A stretch of 64,000 bases of DNA. Origin: PKWO01 sp036561005. GTDB taxonomy: Bacteria; Pseudomonadota; Gammaproteobacteria; Burkholderiales; Burkholderiaceae_D. The DNA is taken from the NCBI GenBank assembly GCA_036561005.1, contig DATBQE010000083.1:1-64000 (forward strand). Direction: 5' to 3'. How positions within the stretch are numbered: position 1 is the first letter of the stretch; each line of letters begins with the position of its first letter. Positions 55,641-62,674 of the stretch are shown here, one piece after another. Made by a program: the position numbers and the translations under genes. Under the pieces are notes generated by a model. It saw only the letters and a list, made by a program, of their open reading frames with translations, was not told where the DNA came from and did not search any database.

Positions 55641-56063
55641 TTAATCTACCAGCGCGTCGAGCGCCTTTTGATAGCGATTGGCATGCGAGCGCTCTGCCTT
55701 GGCCAGGGTTTCGAACCAATCAGCGATTTCGTCGAAACCTTCATCGCGTGCAGTCTTGGCCATGCCGGGATACATGTCGGTGTATTCATGCGTTTCACCT
55801 GCAACAGCTGCTTGCAGGTTTTGACGGGAAGAACCGATAGGCAGGCCGGTGGCCGGGTCGCCCACCGTTTCGAGATATTCGAGATGGCCGTGCGCATGGC
55901 CGGTTTCACCTTCTGCGGTCGAGCGGAACAGTGCTGCGACGTCGTTTTGACCTTCGATATCAGCCTTGTTTGCGAAATACAGGTAACGGCGATTGGCCTG
56001 TGATTCGCCTGCGAAGGCAGCTTTCAGGTTGTCTTCGGTTTTCGAGCCTTTGAGGGTTGTCAT
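55641..56063 (-). CDS. Rubrerythrin-like diiron protein
   Basis: The 140-residue ferritin-like protein carries the carboxylate/His iron ligands in FAGESQANRRYLYFANKA, EGETGHAHGHLEYL, VAGETHEYTDMYPGM and LAKAERSHANRYQKAL. The usual C-terminal rubredoxin domain (two CxxC) is absent, so electrons must come from a partner protein, plausibly the Fe-S protein 146 bases downstream. Role: hydrogen peroxide removal. Confidence 0.92.
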   Translation of the reverse strand: MTTLKGSKTEDNLKAAFAGESQANRRYLYFANKADIEGQNDVAALFRSTAEGETGHAHGHLEYLETVGDPATGLPIGSSRQNLQAAVAGETHEYTDMYPGMAKTARDEGFDEIADWFETLAKAERSHANRYQKALDALVD

Positions 56064-56130
56064 CTGAATCTCCTGGGTGGTCGTATTTGCGATTTACTTG
56101 GATTACTCGGAACAGCGTGTTGGCGCCTGC

Positions 56131-56186
56131 GTGCATTGACATACCATGACATCATGCACGCCAGTACCTGGTTCCTGCTCAGGTAC
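56131..56186. promoter_or_regulatory. Two inverted repeats upstream of the rubrerythrin operon
   Basis: GTGCAT (56131-56136) mirrors ATGCAC (56154-56159), and GTACCTG (56164-56170) mirrors CAGGTAC (56180-56186) across a 9-base loop. Both lie 70-125 bases upstream of the rubrerythrin ATG. They could be operators for a stress regulator or hairpins; the rest of this 245-base gap shows no gene and no firm promoter. Confidence 0.4.
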
Positions 56187-56308
56187 ACCATACTACGGAG
56201 CGTATTGTGGGCGCGCTGCCCAAAAAGCTCAAATTGGCAATTTCAATACGCGAGATAAATAAATACAATCAACTATTTCACGAAAAAAGATTATGCCTAT
56301 GAGCAATT

Positions 56309-57871
56309 TCATATTTGATGAAAGTAGCGCGGCAATTCGGCCATGACTTTTCCGACCGGCATTTGCCATTCGCCAAAATGATTTTGCCGATATAAACGAT
56401 GATGCGGGTACCAAGGCGTATCGTCCGGACGCCCCTGCCAGCGCCATTCCCCTGACTTTCGCAATATCAGCCAGGTCGGTGTACCAAGCGCGCCGGCCAA
56501 GTGTGCCACGGCCGTGTCAACACTGATGAGCAGATCCAATTGGTTTAACAAGGCTGCCGTGTCGGCGAAATCGATTAAAAGCGCATCCATGCAACGCATT
56601 TGGGGATAAAGCGCTAAAAGTGCCTTGTCGTCATGCGCCAGTGGTTTTTGCAGACTGAACCATTCCGCATCGAATTCGAGCAAGGGCAACAGTGATTGCA
56701 AAGGCATGTCGCGGGTAGGATTGTTCAAGCGGCGCTGGCCGCCGGCCCAGACGAGACCTATGCGCGGCCGGCTCTTCGGGCCAAGCAGCGCGTACCATTT
56801 TGCCCAAGTCGTTTCAGGTGACCGCAAATATGGCACCCCTTGTGGCAGAAATTGCGTAAATGCCTGCAATACCAGCGGCAAACTCATCAAGGGACAATGC
56901 TGGTCGTGGCGGGGAACCGGTTCTTCCTCGGCAACAACGGAGACCTTTTCATTCACGACACACCGCAACAGCGAACATAGACTGCCCGGCACACGCAACA
57001 CGACATGCGCGACCCTGCTTGCAGCGATGTGCACGTAGCGCACGAATTGCAGCGTGTCACCCAAACCCTGTTCGGCCCAGAGCAATAACGTGCCATCGGG
57101 CGCGTCTTCGCCGCGCCATGCCGGCGCCGAAGTCTGCAGTGTGGCATGGCGCAGTTGCTCCGTCTGCCAGCGCGACTCGAACAGCGGCCATCCGCGGCGC
57201 CAATCGCCGAGGGCGAAGTAGCAATGCGCCTGCTCCATCATAACCTCGGCCAAGACAGGCGGGACTTTCAATGCCCGTTCATAGCTCGCCAAGGCTTCGC
57301 GGTAGGCGCCCTGTTGTTGAAGCACATTGCCGCGATTGAAGTGCGCAATTTGATCGTTCGGCAAAAATCTTAGAATGGTCTCGTAGCACACCAGCGCCTC
57401 GGCGTGGCGGTTCAAGTGCAGCAGCAGGTTTCCCAGTCCGTTCCAGGCCGCGTGATATTCTGGATCGATAGCTGTTGCCTGGCGAAAATTCACCAGTGCT
57501 TCCTCATGGCGCCCGCGCCGGGCCAACAATTCTGCAAGCGCGCAATATTGTGAAGCGCTGTCGGCATGCGCAGCAAGGTCAACCAGCATTGCCTGTTCTG
57601 CCGCTTCTTTCAGCGACATGACGTGAGCCATCCCGGGAGCAATTTCCAGGCATCGTTCAAAATCGGCCAATGCAGCGCATGGTTGGGCGAGTGAGAGAAG
57701 AAGCGTGCCGCGCTTGACCAGCGCCGGCGGAAAATCGGGAACCAGATTCACGGCGGCGTTGAGGCAATCCAGCGCCGCACCCGGCTCGCCGCCCTGTTGC
57801 AAGGCGATGCTACGTGCAATCAACGCCACCGCCTGCGCCGCCTTGTCTGGAAACTGCGCATTGTCCGTCAA
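56309..57871 (-). CDS. TPR protein with glycosyltransferase-9-like C-terminal domain
   Basis: The 520-residue protein has about six tetratricopeptide repeats (residues 15-230; for example YHAAWNGLGNLLLHLNRHAE and AHFNRGNVLQQQGAYREALA) followed by a domain resembling GT-B heptosyltransferases: LLLWAEQGLGDTLQFVRY, RIGLVWAGG, LDLLISVDTAVAHLAGALG and PTWLIL. No signal peptide is seen, so it is probably cytoplasmic. Proteins of this plan may add sugars to proteins or surface structures, but neither donor nor target is known. It begins 27 bases after ispF and may share its transcript. Confidence 0.8.
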   Translation of the reverse strand: MTDNAQFPDKAAQAVALIARSIALQQGGEPGAALDCLNAAVNLVPDFPPALVKRGTLLLSLAQPCAALADFERCLEIAPGMAHVMSLKEAAEQAMLVDLAAHADSASQYCALAELLARRGRHEEALVNFRQATAIDPEYHAAWNGLGNLLLHLNRHAEALVCYETILRFLPNDQIAHFNRGNVLQQQGAYREALASYERALKVPPVLAEVMMEQAHCYFALGDWRRGWPLFESRWQTEQLRHATLQTSAPAWRGEDAPDGTLLLWAEQGLGDTLQFVRYVHIAASRVAHVVLRVPGSLCSLLRCVVNEKVSVVAEEEPVPRHDQHCPLMSLPLVLQAFTQFLPQGVPYLRSPETTWAKWYALLGPKSRPRIGLVWAGGQRRLNNPTRDMPLQSLLPLLEFDAEWFSLQKPLAHDDKALLALYPQMRCMDALLIDFADTAALLNQLDLLISVDTAVAHLAGALGTPTWLILRKSGEWRWQGRPDDTPWYPHHRLYRQNHFGEWQMPVGKVMAELPRYFHQI

Positions 57872-57898
57872 CGGCCTGGTCCTCGGGTTCGGTAACGA

Positions 57899-58414
57899 TC
57901 AGGTACGGTAAATCAGGGCCACAGCCTCAGCCGCAATCCCCTCTTCGCGCCCGAGATAGCCGAGTTTTTCGTTGGTCTTGGCTTTGAGATTGACCTGTTG
58001 CACCGTGATTGCGAGGTCGGCGGCAATATGTTGGACCATCAGCGGAATATACGGCGCCATTTTCGGCGCTTGGGCGATGATGGTCGCGTCGACATTGCCG
58101 ATGGCGTAGCCGGTTTCCACGACGCGCCTGGCAGCTTCCCGCAGCAGCGCGCGCGAATCGGCGCCGGCAAAACGTGGATCGGTATCGGGAAAGTGGCGGC
58201 CAATGTCACCCAGACCGGCAGCGCCGAACAGCGCGTCGGTCAAGGCATGCAGCAGGACATCGGCATCGGAGTGACCAAGCAGGCCGGTCGAATGCGGTAT
58301 GGTGACGCCGCCGATAATGAGCGCACGCCCGGGCACGAGTGCATGGCAATCGTAACCCTGTCCAATGCGAAATGGCGGTATTGGCGGTAATGGTGCCACT
58401 GATGGCGCGCTCAT
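57899..58414 (-). CDS. ispF: 2-C-methyl-D-erythritol 2,4-cyclodiphosphate synthase
   Basis: IspF cyclises CDP-methylerythritol phosphate in the non-mevalonate isoprenoid pathway. The 171-residue protein has the zinc motif IGQGYDCHAL, the GGVTIPHSTGLLGHSDADVL segment, and the C-terminal NLKAKTNEKLGYLGREEGIA. The N-terminus has about 15 extra proline-rich residues before the fold, so the true start may be slightly downstream. It overlaps ispD by 4 bases. Confidence 0.96.
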   Translation of the reverse strand: MSAPSVAPLPPIPPFRIGQGYDCHALVPGRALIIGGVTIPHSTGLLGHSDADVLLHALTDALFGAAGLGDIGRHFPDTDPRFAGADSRALLREAARRVVETGYAIGNVDATIIAQAPKMAPYIPLMVQHIAADLAITVQQVNLKAKTNEKLGYLGREEGIAAEAVALIYRT

Positions 58415-59109
58415 AGACCCTCGCGCAAATACATCTCGGCCAAGGACACGTCCTGCGGCAAGGTCACTTTGAAATTACGCGGACTGCCTTCCACCAGCCT
58501 CGGCTGCAAACCCAGCGCTTCAATCGCACTTGATTCGTCGGTCACGTCGTCGACTGATTCGAGCGCGCGGCGCAGCAGGCCGTAACGAAACATTTGCGGG
58601 GTCTGGGCGGCCCACAAGCCGCTGCGCGGCACCGTCGCTTGCACACGCTTGTCGCTACCGCCGCGTTTCAGGGTATCGACCACCGGCAGGGCCAACAGTC
58701 CGCCGACGCTATCGTCACGCAGGGCTTCGGTCAAAGTCTCGATCAACCCGGTCGTCAGGCCGGGCCGTGCTGCGTCATGCACCAGCACCCAATCGTCAGG
58801 CCCCGCATAGTCGCTCAAGACGCGCAGTCCCTTCAAGACGGATACATGGCGTGTGGCGCCGCCGTTGAATATGACCGTGACGCGCCCTTCGAGATGCGGC
58901 GCGCCGGCCATCACTTCCCGAATTTTCTCGTCCTCTGCGTTGACGACGACAAAGGTATGTTCGATGACAGAGGATGCGGCAAAGGTATCGAGCACATGCA
59001 GCAACATCGGCTTGCCTGCGATCATTACATATTGCTTCGGTGAATTGGTTCCCATGCGCGCACCGACTCCGGCGGCCGGAATCAGTGCGAAGTGGCGAGC
59101 TGCGTTCAT
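58411..59109 (-). CDS. ispD: 2-C-methyl-D-erythritol 4-phosphate cytidylyltransferase
   Basis: IspD attaches CMP to methylerythritol phosphate. ATG 59109 (MNAARHFALIPAAGVGARMG) gives 232 residues, the normal length; the longer frame to 59166 is less likely. Motifs: IPAAGVGARMGTNSPKQYV, VLVHDAARPGLT and the VDTLKRGGSDKRVQATVPR-type segment. ispD-ispF adjacency is the rule in proteobacteria. Confidence 0.96.
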   Translation of the reverse strand: MNAARHFALIPAAGVGARMGTNSPKQYVMIAGKPMLLHVLDTFAASSVIEHTFVVVNAEDEKIREVMAGAPHLEGRVTVIFNGGATRHVSVLKGLRVLSDYAGPDDWVLVHDAARPGLTTGLIETLTEALRDDSVGGLLALPVVDTLKRGGSDKRVQATVPRSGLWAAQTPQMFRYGLLRRALESVDDVTDESSAIEALGLQPRLVEGSPRNFKVTLPQDVSLAEMYLREGL

Positions 59110-59212
59110 ACTGGAAATCTCTTTCAGGCCAATCAGGCAAAAGCGACGAACTGTTTTTTGAGCCAAGCTATTTTAACTTCTTGTCGCCTTGCGCGCATCG
59201 GGCAGCGCAAAC

Positions 59213-59998
59213 TTATCGTTGTTCGCCATGCTCGGCTTGCGCGATCAGCAAGTTCTTGAACTCAACCAGATCCTGCGCATTGACATCCGAAATCAGCCAG
59301 TAGTTCATTCCGTTCTGGGTCCAGTGCATCAATTGGTAACCCTGGCGCGTCACGGCAATCTGCCCGTTCGAGTCATGATCGCGTTGCGGCCATTCATACA
59401 GATTCAGGGTATGCAGGCGATGACGGTACACCAGCGCCGCGACATTGCGTTGCGCAATGTAGTCAAGGCGCCCGCCCACAAGGGAATATCCTTGCGGGGA
59501 CAAATCGACCACATTCGGGGCAAAATCGAGTTTATCGCTGAACCAGGGCTTGACAGTATGCTGGTCGGTTGAGGCCACATCGGCGAGATGGCTCACCATC
59601 AAGGAACGTGCATGTCCTGCCACGACATCCTGTTCCAGCAAGTCAAGATCGGACGGACGGCCCATGTAAATTGAAAGGAGAAACATAAAAGCCAGTGCAC
59701 CGCCGCCGGCCAGAGCCGCATTGATCCAGGCCCAGGAAGCATTGAACAGGCTGAACGATTTCTTTTCCGCCGCCGGTGGCTGTGGCAGGGACGCCAAAAT
59801 TCGCGTCCGCAAATGGGCTGGTGCGGCATGTTGGCGGCCCTGCTCCCTAACCAAAATCTTCAAATCGGTCAGTTGCTTTTGCGCTGCGCGACATTGCTCG
59901 CATTCGGCAAGGTGCGCGGCGAGACGCGCGGCACCGGACGCGTCGAGTTCGCCGTCCAGGTGCGCTTCCATCAATTTGCCTGATTCTTCACAATTCAT
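59213..59998 (-). CDS. Zinc-type anti-sigma factor
   Basis: The 261-residue protein has an N-terminal anti-sigma domain with Cys3 and the HLAECEQC (H-x3-C-x2-C) zinc motif, one membrane helix at about residues 95-112 (ALAGGGALAFMFLLSIYM), and a periplasmic part of about 145 residues. It should hold the sigma factor encoded 4 bases upstream until a signal releases it. The large outer domain (PWFSDKLDFAPNVVDLSPQG, HTLNLYEWPQ) may sense an envelope or redox condition. It is a plausible RseP target, but this is only inferred. Confidence 0.9.
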   Translation of the reverse strand: MNCEESGKLMEAHLDGELDASGAARLAAHLAECEQCRAAQKQLTDLKILVREQGRQHAAPAHLRTRILASLPQPPAAEKKSFSLFNASWAWINAALAGGGALAFMFLLSIYMGRPSDLDLLEQDVVAGHARSLMVSHLADVASTDQHTVKPWFSDKLDFAPNVVDLSPQGYSLVGGRLDYIAQRNVAALVYRHRLHTLNLYEWPQRDHDSNGQIAVTRQGYQLMHWTQNGMNYWLISDVNAQDLVEFKNLLIAQAEHGEQR

Positions 59999-60002
59999 CG
60001 TC

Positions 60003-60542
60003 TTACCCTAACAGTTCGCCGAGCATCTTGCGCGCCCGCGCCAGGCGAGACATCACGGTTCCAAGCGGTACGCCGGCGATTTCAGCGATTTCCTTATACG
60101 TCATGTCATGCATTTCCTTGAGCACTATCGCTTCGCGAAACGCAGGGGGCAGTCTTTCCAGCGCAGCATTGACCTCGCGTCGCGTGTCGCGCACCCCGGC
60201 AGCATGCTCGGGATCGTTCGCAGACACATTGGAAGTTGCTTCGAGCGAAGCGCCATCCTGTCCATGCAGCTCTTCGTCGTAGGCCACGTGGTCCTGCCGT
60301 TCGCCGCGCAGCGATGAAAAATAGGTATTGCGAACAATCGTCATCAGCCACGCACGTGCATCGTCGCCGCGAAAGCCGTCAAAAAAACGGAAAGCACGCA
60401 GGTAAGCGTTTTGCACCAGGTCTTCCGCATTCTGGTCGTTGCGCGTCAACCAGCGGGCCAGGTTATAGGCTGCGTCGAGATGCGGCAGCGCTATGGCTTC
60501 GAATTCCCTGGTCTTGTCTTTTTCATCCAAATAAGCACCCAT
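60003..60542 (-). CDS. ECF-family RNA polymerase sigma factor
   Basis: The 179-residue protein has sigma region 2 (DLVQNAYLRAFRFFDGFRG, ARAWLMTIVRNTYFSSLRGE) and region 4 (LPPAFREAIVLKEMHDMTYK, EIAGVPLGTVMSRLARARKM), with no regions 1 or 3, as in ECF sigmas. Between them is an acidic linker (about 80-115). It is co-transcribed with its anti-sigma gene and diverges from the cytochrome c/metallophosphoesterase genes. Matching promoter elements on both sides of the intergenic region suggest it drives its own operon and the divergent one. Confidence 0.95.
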   Translation of the reverse strand: MGAYLDEKDKTREFEAIALPHLDAAYNLARWLTRNDQNAEDLVQNAYLRAFRFFDGFRGDDARAWLMTIVRNTYFSSLRGERQDHVAYDEELHGQDGASLEATSNVSANDPEHAAGVRDTRREVNAALERLPPAFREAIVLKEMHDMTYKEIAEIAGVPLGTVMSRLARARKMLGELLG

Positions 60543-60562
60543 TTCCCGATGTCATCAACAAA

Positions 60563-60588
60563 GACTCGCCACGAATCCGATTTATTCC
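60563..60588 (-). promoter_or_regulatory. ECF-type promoter of the sigma/anti-sigma operon
   Basis: On the minus strand GGAATA (60588-60583), 15 bases, then GAGTC (60567-60563). The ATG of the sigma gene is 21 bases further. The layout equals that of the opposing promoter at 60610-60639, and a G-rich -35 with GGAAT and a short -10 is typical for ECF sigma factors. Confidence 0.6.
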
Positions 60589-60609
60589 CGAATTTATTTT
60601 ATTTTTTCA

Positions 60610-60639
60610 GGAATATTTGCGTCGACACGAGAGTTATAC
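60610..60639 (+). promoter_or_regulatory. ECF-type promoter of the cytochrome c/phosphoesterase operon
   Basis: GGAATA (60610-60615), 15 bases, then GAGTTATAC (60631-60639), 45 bases before the cytochrome c ATG. It mirrors the sigma-gene promoter in -35 sequence, spacing and GAGT -10. Confidence 0.6.
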
Positions 60640-60683
60640 GCTGTAAGGACAGGAATTCTCCGACGCCAACTTGGGATTATGAC

Positions 60684-61049
60684 ATGCGACGTAGCGCTTT
60701 TTTTGCACTAATTTGTTACACAACCCTGCCCAGCGAGGCCTTTGCCGCAGGTGACGCCGCGATCGGCCAACAACTGTATCAGACCAAATGCAGCAGTTGC
60801 CACTCCATCGACTACAACGGCGTCGGCCCCGCACATAAAGGCCTGTTCGGGCGCAAGGCCGGCAGCCTGCCCGACTACACCTATTCGCCGGCCGTTCAAG
60901 CGTCCGGCATCGTGTGGAATGAAAAGACCATCGACAAGTGGTTGACCAACCCGGAAAAGCTGGTTCCCGGACAAAAAATGGGGTTCATGGTGGCATCGCC
61001 CAGGGAGCGCGCCGACTTGATCGCCTACCTGAAGCAGGCAACAAAATAA
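60684..61049 (+). CDS. Secreted class I cytochrome c
   Basis: The start is ATG 60684 (MRRSAFFALICYTTLPSEAF), giving a signal peptide and a 121-residue product; the longer open frame begins inside the sigma-gene region and is rejected. The mature protein has one haem site KCSSCH and a Met ligand in PGQKMGF, typical of monohaem c550-like cytochromes. It should act in the periplasm as an electron carrier. It is first in a run with two metallophosphoesterases and a CuA protein. Confidence 0.9.
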   Translation: MRRSAFFALICYTTLPSEAFAAGDAAIGQQLYQTKCSSCHSIDYNGVGPAHKGLFGRKAGSLPDYTYSPAVQASGIVWNEKTIDKWLTNPEKLVPGQKMGFMVASPRERADLIAYLKQATK

Positions 61050-61074
61050 CCCCTTCTACCTTAAGGAGAACACC

Positions 61075-61965
61075 ATGCTGGACAGACGGAAATTTCTCAA
61101 ACTGAGCGCACTGGGCGGCGGCGCTGTATTTATGTCAGGATTGTACGGCCGCAGTTTCGCAGCCGACTCGCCAACCGGCTACAACGACTATTACTTCGTC
61201 CAACTTTCCGATTGCCATTGGGGCTATAGCGGCCCGGCCAATCCGGAGGCAGCCAATACCCTGCAAAAAGCCGTTGCTGCAGTCAATGCACTGGACAAGG
61301 CGCCCGATTTCATCATCTTTACCGGCGACTTGACGCACACCACCGACGACCCCAAGGAACGCCGCCGGCGCATGGCGGAATTCCGCGACATCGTCGGCGC
61401 CCTCAAGGTCAAGACGGTTCGCTTCATTCCCGGCGAGCACGACGCGTCGCTCGACAACGGCGCGGCATTCAAGGAATTCTTCGGCGACACCCATTACACG
61501 TTTGATCACAAGGGCGTGCACTTCATCGTACTCGACAACGTATCCGATCCCGGGGCGCGCATCGGCGACGCGCAACTCGACTGGCTCAAGGCCGATTTGG
61601 ACAAGCAGGCGAAGGACGCGCACATCGTGGTGTTCACCCACCGTCCGTTGTTCGACCTGGCGCCGAAATGGGATTGGGCCACCCGCGACGGGGAAAAAGC
61701 CATTGCCCTGCTCACGCCATACACCAATGTCACAGTGTTCTACGGTCACATCCATCAGGAACACCACCATCAAACCGGCAATATCGCGCATCATGCCGCC
61801 AAATCGCTGATATTTCCGCTTCCGGTCCCCGGTTCGCAAGACAAACGCACGCCGCTGCCTTGGGATCCCGCCGCGCCGTTCAAGGGCCTGGGCTTCCGCG
61901 AGGTCGAAGTCGAGTCGAAGCCGAATCAATTCGAACTCAACGAATTCCCCGTCGTGAAGAGCTAG
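61075..61965 (+). CDS. Tat-exported metallophosphoesterase, copy 1
   Basis: The 296-residue product has a Tat signal (DRRKFLKLSALGGGAVFMSG) and the calcineurin-like di-metal motifs: LSDCHWGY, FTGDLTHTTDD, IPGEHDASL, FTHRPLFDLAP and YGHIHQEHHHQ. Note GEHD where many members have GNHD. Tat export implies folding with metal in the cytoplasm before secretion. The substrate is unknown. AAGGAG precedes ATG 61075. The CuA gene follows after 3 bases. Confidence 0.88.
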   Translation: MLDRRKFLKLSALGGGAVFMSGLYGRSFAADSPTGYNDYYFVQLSDCHWGYSGPANPEAANTLQKAVAAVNALDKAPDFIIFTGDLTHTTDDPKERRRRMAEFRDIVGALKVKTVRFIPGEHDASLDNGAAFKEFFGDTHYTFDHKGVHFIVLDNVSDPGARIGDAQLDWLKADLDKQAKDAHIVVFTHRPLFDLAPKWDWATRDGEKAIALLTPYTNVTVFYGHIHQEHHHQTGNIAHHAAKSLIFPLPVPGSQDKRTPLPWDPAAPFKGLGFREVEVESKPNQFELNEFPVVKS

Positions 61966-61968
61966 GTC

Positions 61969-62349
61969 ATGGACAAATCCAGAAGATCGCTCATCGTCGG
62001 CATGGGAGCAGGAATGGGCGCCCTGCTCTATGCCGGACTGGCCGGCGCAGCGGCCGGCAAAACAAAAGCCAGGGAAAAGGTGATCAAGGTCGAAGCCAAG
62101 AAATTCGTCTATACGCCAAGCCGTATCGTGTTGAAGAAAAACCAGGCAGTGGTGCTGGAAATCACTGCCCTTGATTTTGCACATGGCTTCAAGATCCCGG
62201 ATTGGAACATCCGGGCGGACCTGATTCCGGGCCAGGTTGTAAAAGTTCGTCTGAAGCCAGATACGGCCGGCGAGTTTGACTTTCTTTGCGACAACTTTTG
62301 CGGCTCCGGCCATGAAGAAATGAGTGGCAAAATCGTCGTGCAAGGCTAG
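61969..62349 (+). CDS. Stand-alone CuA-type cupredoxin
   Basis: The 126-residue product starts with a likely Tat signal (SRRSLIVGMGAGMGALLYAG) and consists of one cupredoxin domain. It ends with DNFCGSGHEEMSG preceded by a Cys (FLCDNFCG), giving C-x3-C-x3-H-x2-M as in the CuA site of cytochrome oxidase subunit II, plus the upstream His in LDFAHGFKIPDW. There is no membrane-anchor pair or oxidase gene nearby, so it is not a CoxB. It may exchange electrons with the cytochrome c of the same cluster. Confidence 0.88.
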   Translation: MDKSRRSLIVGMGAGMGALLYAGLAGAAAGKTKAREKVIKVEAKKFVYTPSRIVLKKNQAVVLEITALDFAHGFKIPDWNIRADLIPGQVVKVRLKPDTAGEFDFLCDNFCGSGHEEMSGKIVVQG

Positions 62350-62356
62350 CCTTCAA

Positions 62357-62391
62357 GCGCACGCCGACAAATGGAGAATACCGGCGTGCGC
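62357..62391. other. Long perfect hairpin after the CuA gene
   Basis: GCGCACGCCG pairs exactly with CGGCGTGCGC across a 15-base loop, starting 7 bases after the CuA stop. No T-run follows. It could be a Rho-independent terminator variant or protect the 3' end of the first operon transcript. Confidence 0.5.
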
Positions 62392-62591
62392 GTTAAACCT
62401 CTCCGTTGCTCCCCGCTATCGTTTACAATTGCTCGCGCGTGGAAACAAGGTTTCAATTGACAGGAGGGCGTGCAAAAACAGGCAAATATGCCGAATTGCC
62501 CGCGCCTCAGCCGTCAAAAAACTTTCATGTGAACAAAAGCAGAGCATTCCGGTTCACGCTTGCACGTAAGTCGCGCGCAGCGAGAGATGCA

Positions 62592-62605
62592 TGGCGCTAG
62601 CGCCA
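62592..62605. promoter_or_regulatory. 14-bp perfect palindrome TGGCGCTAGCGCCA
   Basis: Perfect two-fold symmetry, 70 bases upstream of the second metallophosphoesterase gene; a candidate operator, regulator unknown. Confidence 0.35.
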
Positions 62606-62674
62606 GTTGCTTTCTTGTCCACGAAAAACATGTGCCGCGAGCGGCAGTAATTATCCATCCTGGGGGGGAGAAAA

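Larger units (their letters stand above)
62350..62674. other. Intergenic region before metallophosphoesterase copy 2
   Basis: This 325-base gap holds the CuA 3' hairpin, a 14-bp palindrome at 62592-62605 and a good Shine-Dalgarno (GGGGGAG) for the next gene. I see no copy of the GGAATA-N15-GAGT promoter, so copy 2 may be regulated separately. No supported gene. Confidence 0.5.

Noticed and set aside
60411..60683. N-terminal extension of the cytochrome c to 212 residues
   Set aside because: It would begin inside the sigma gene and cross the promoter; ATG 60684 opens a proper signal peptide.
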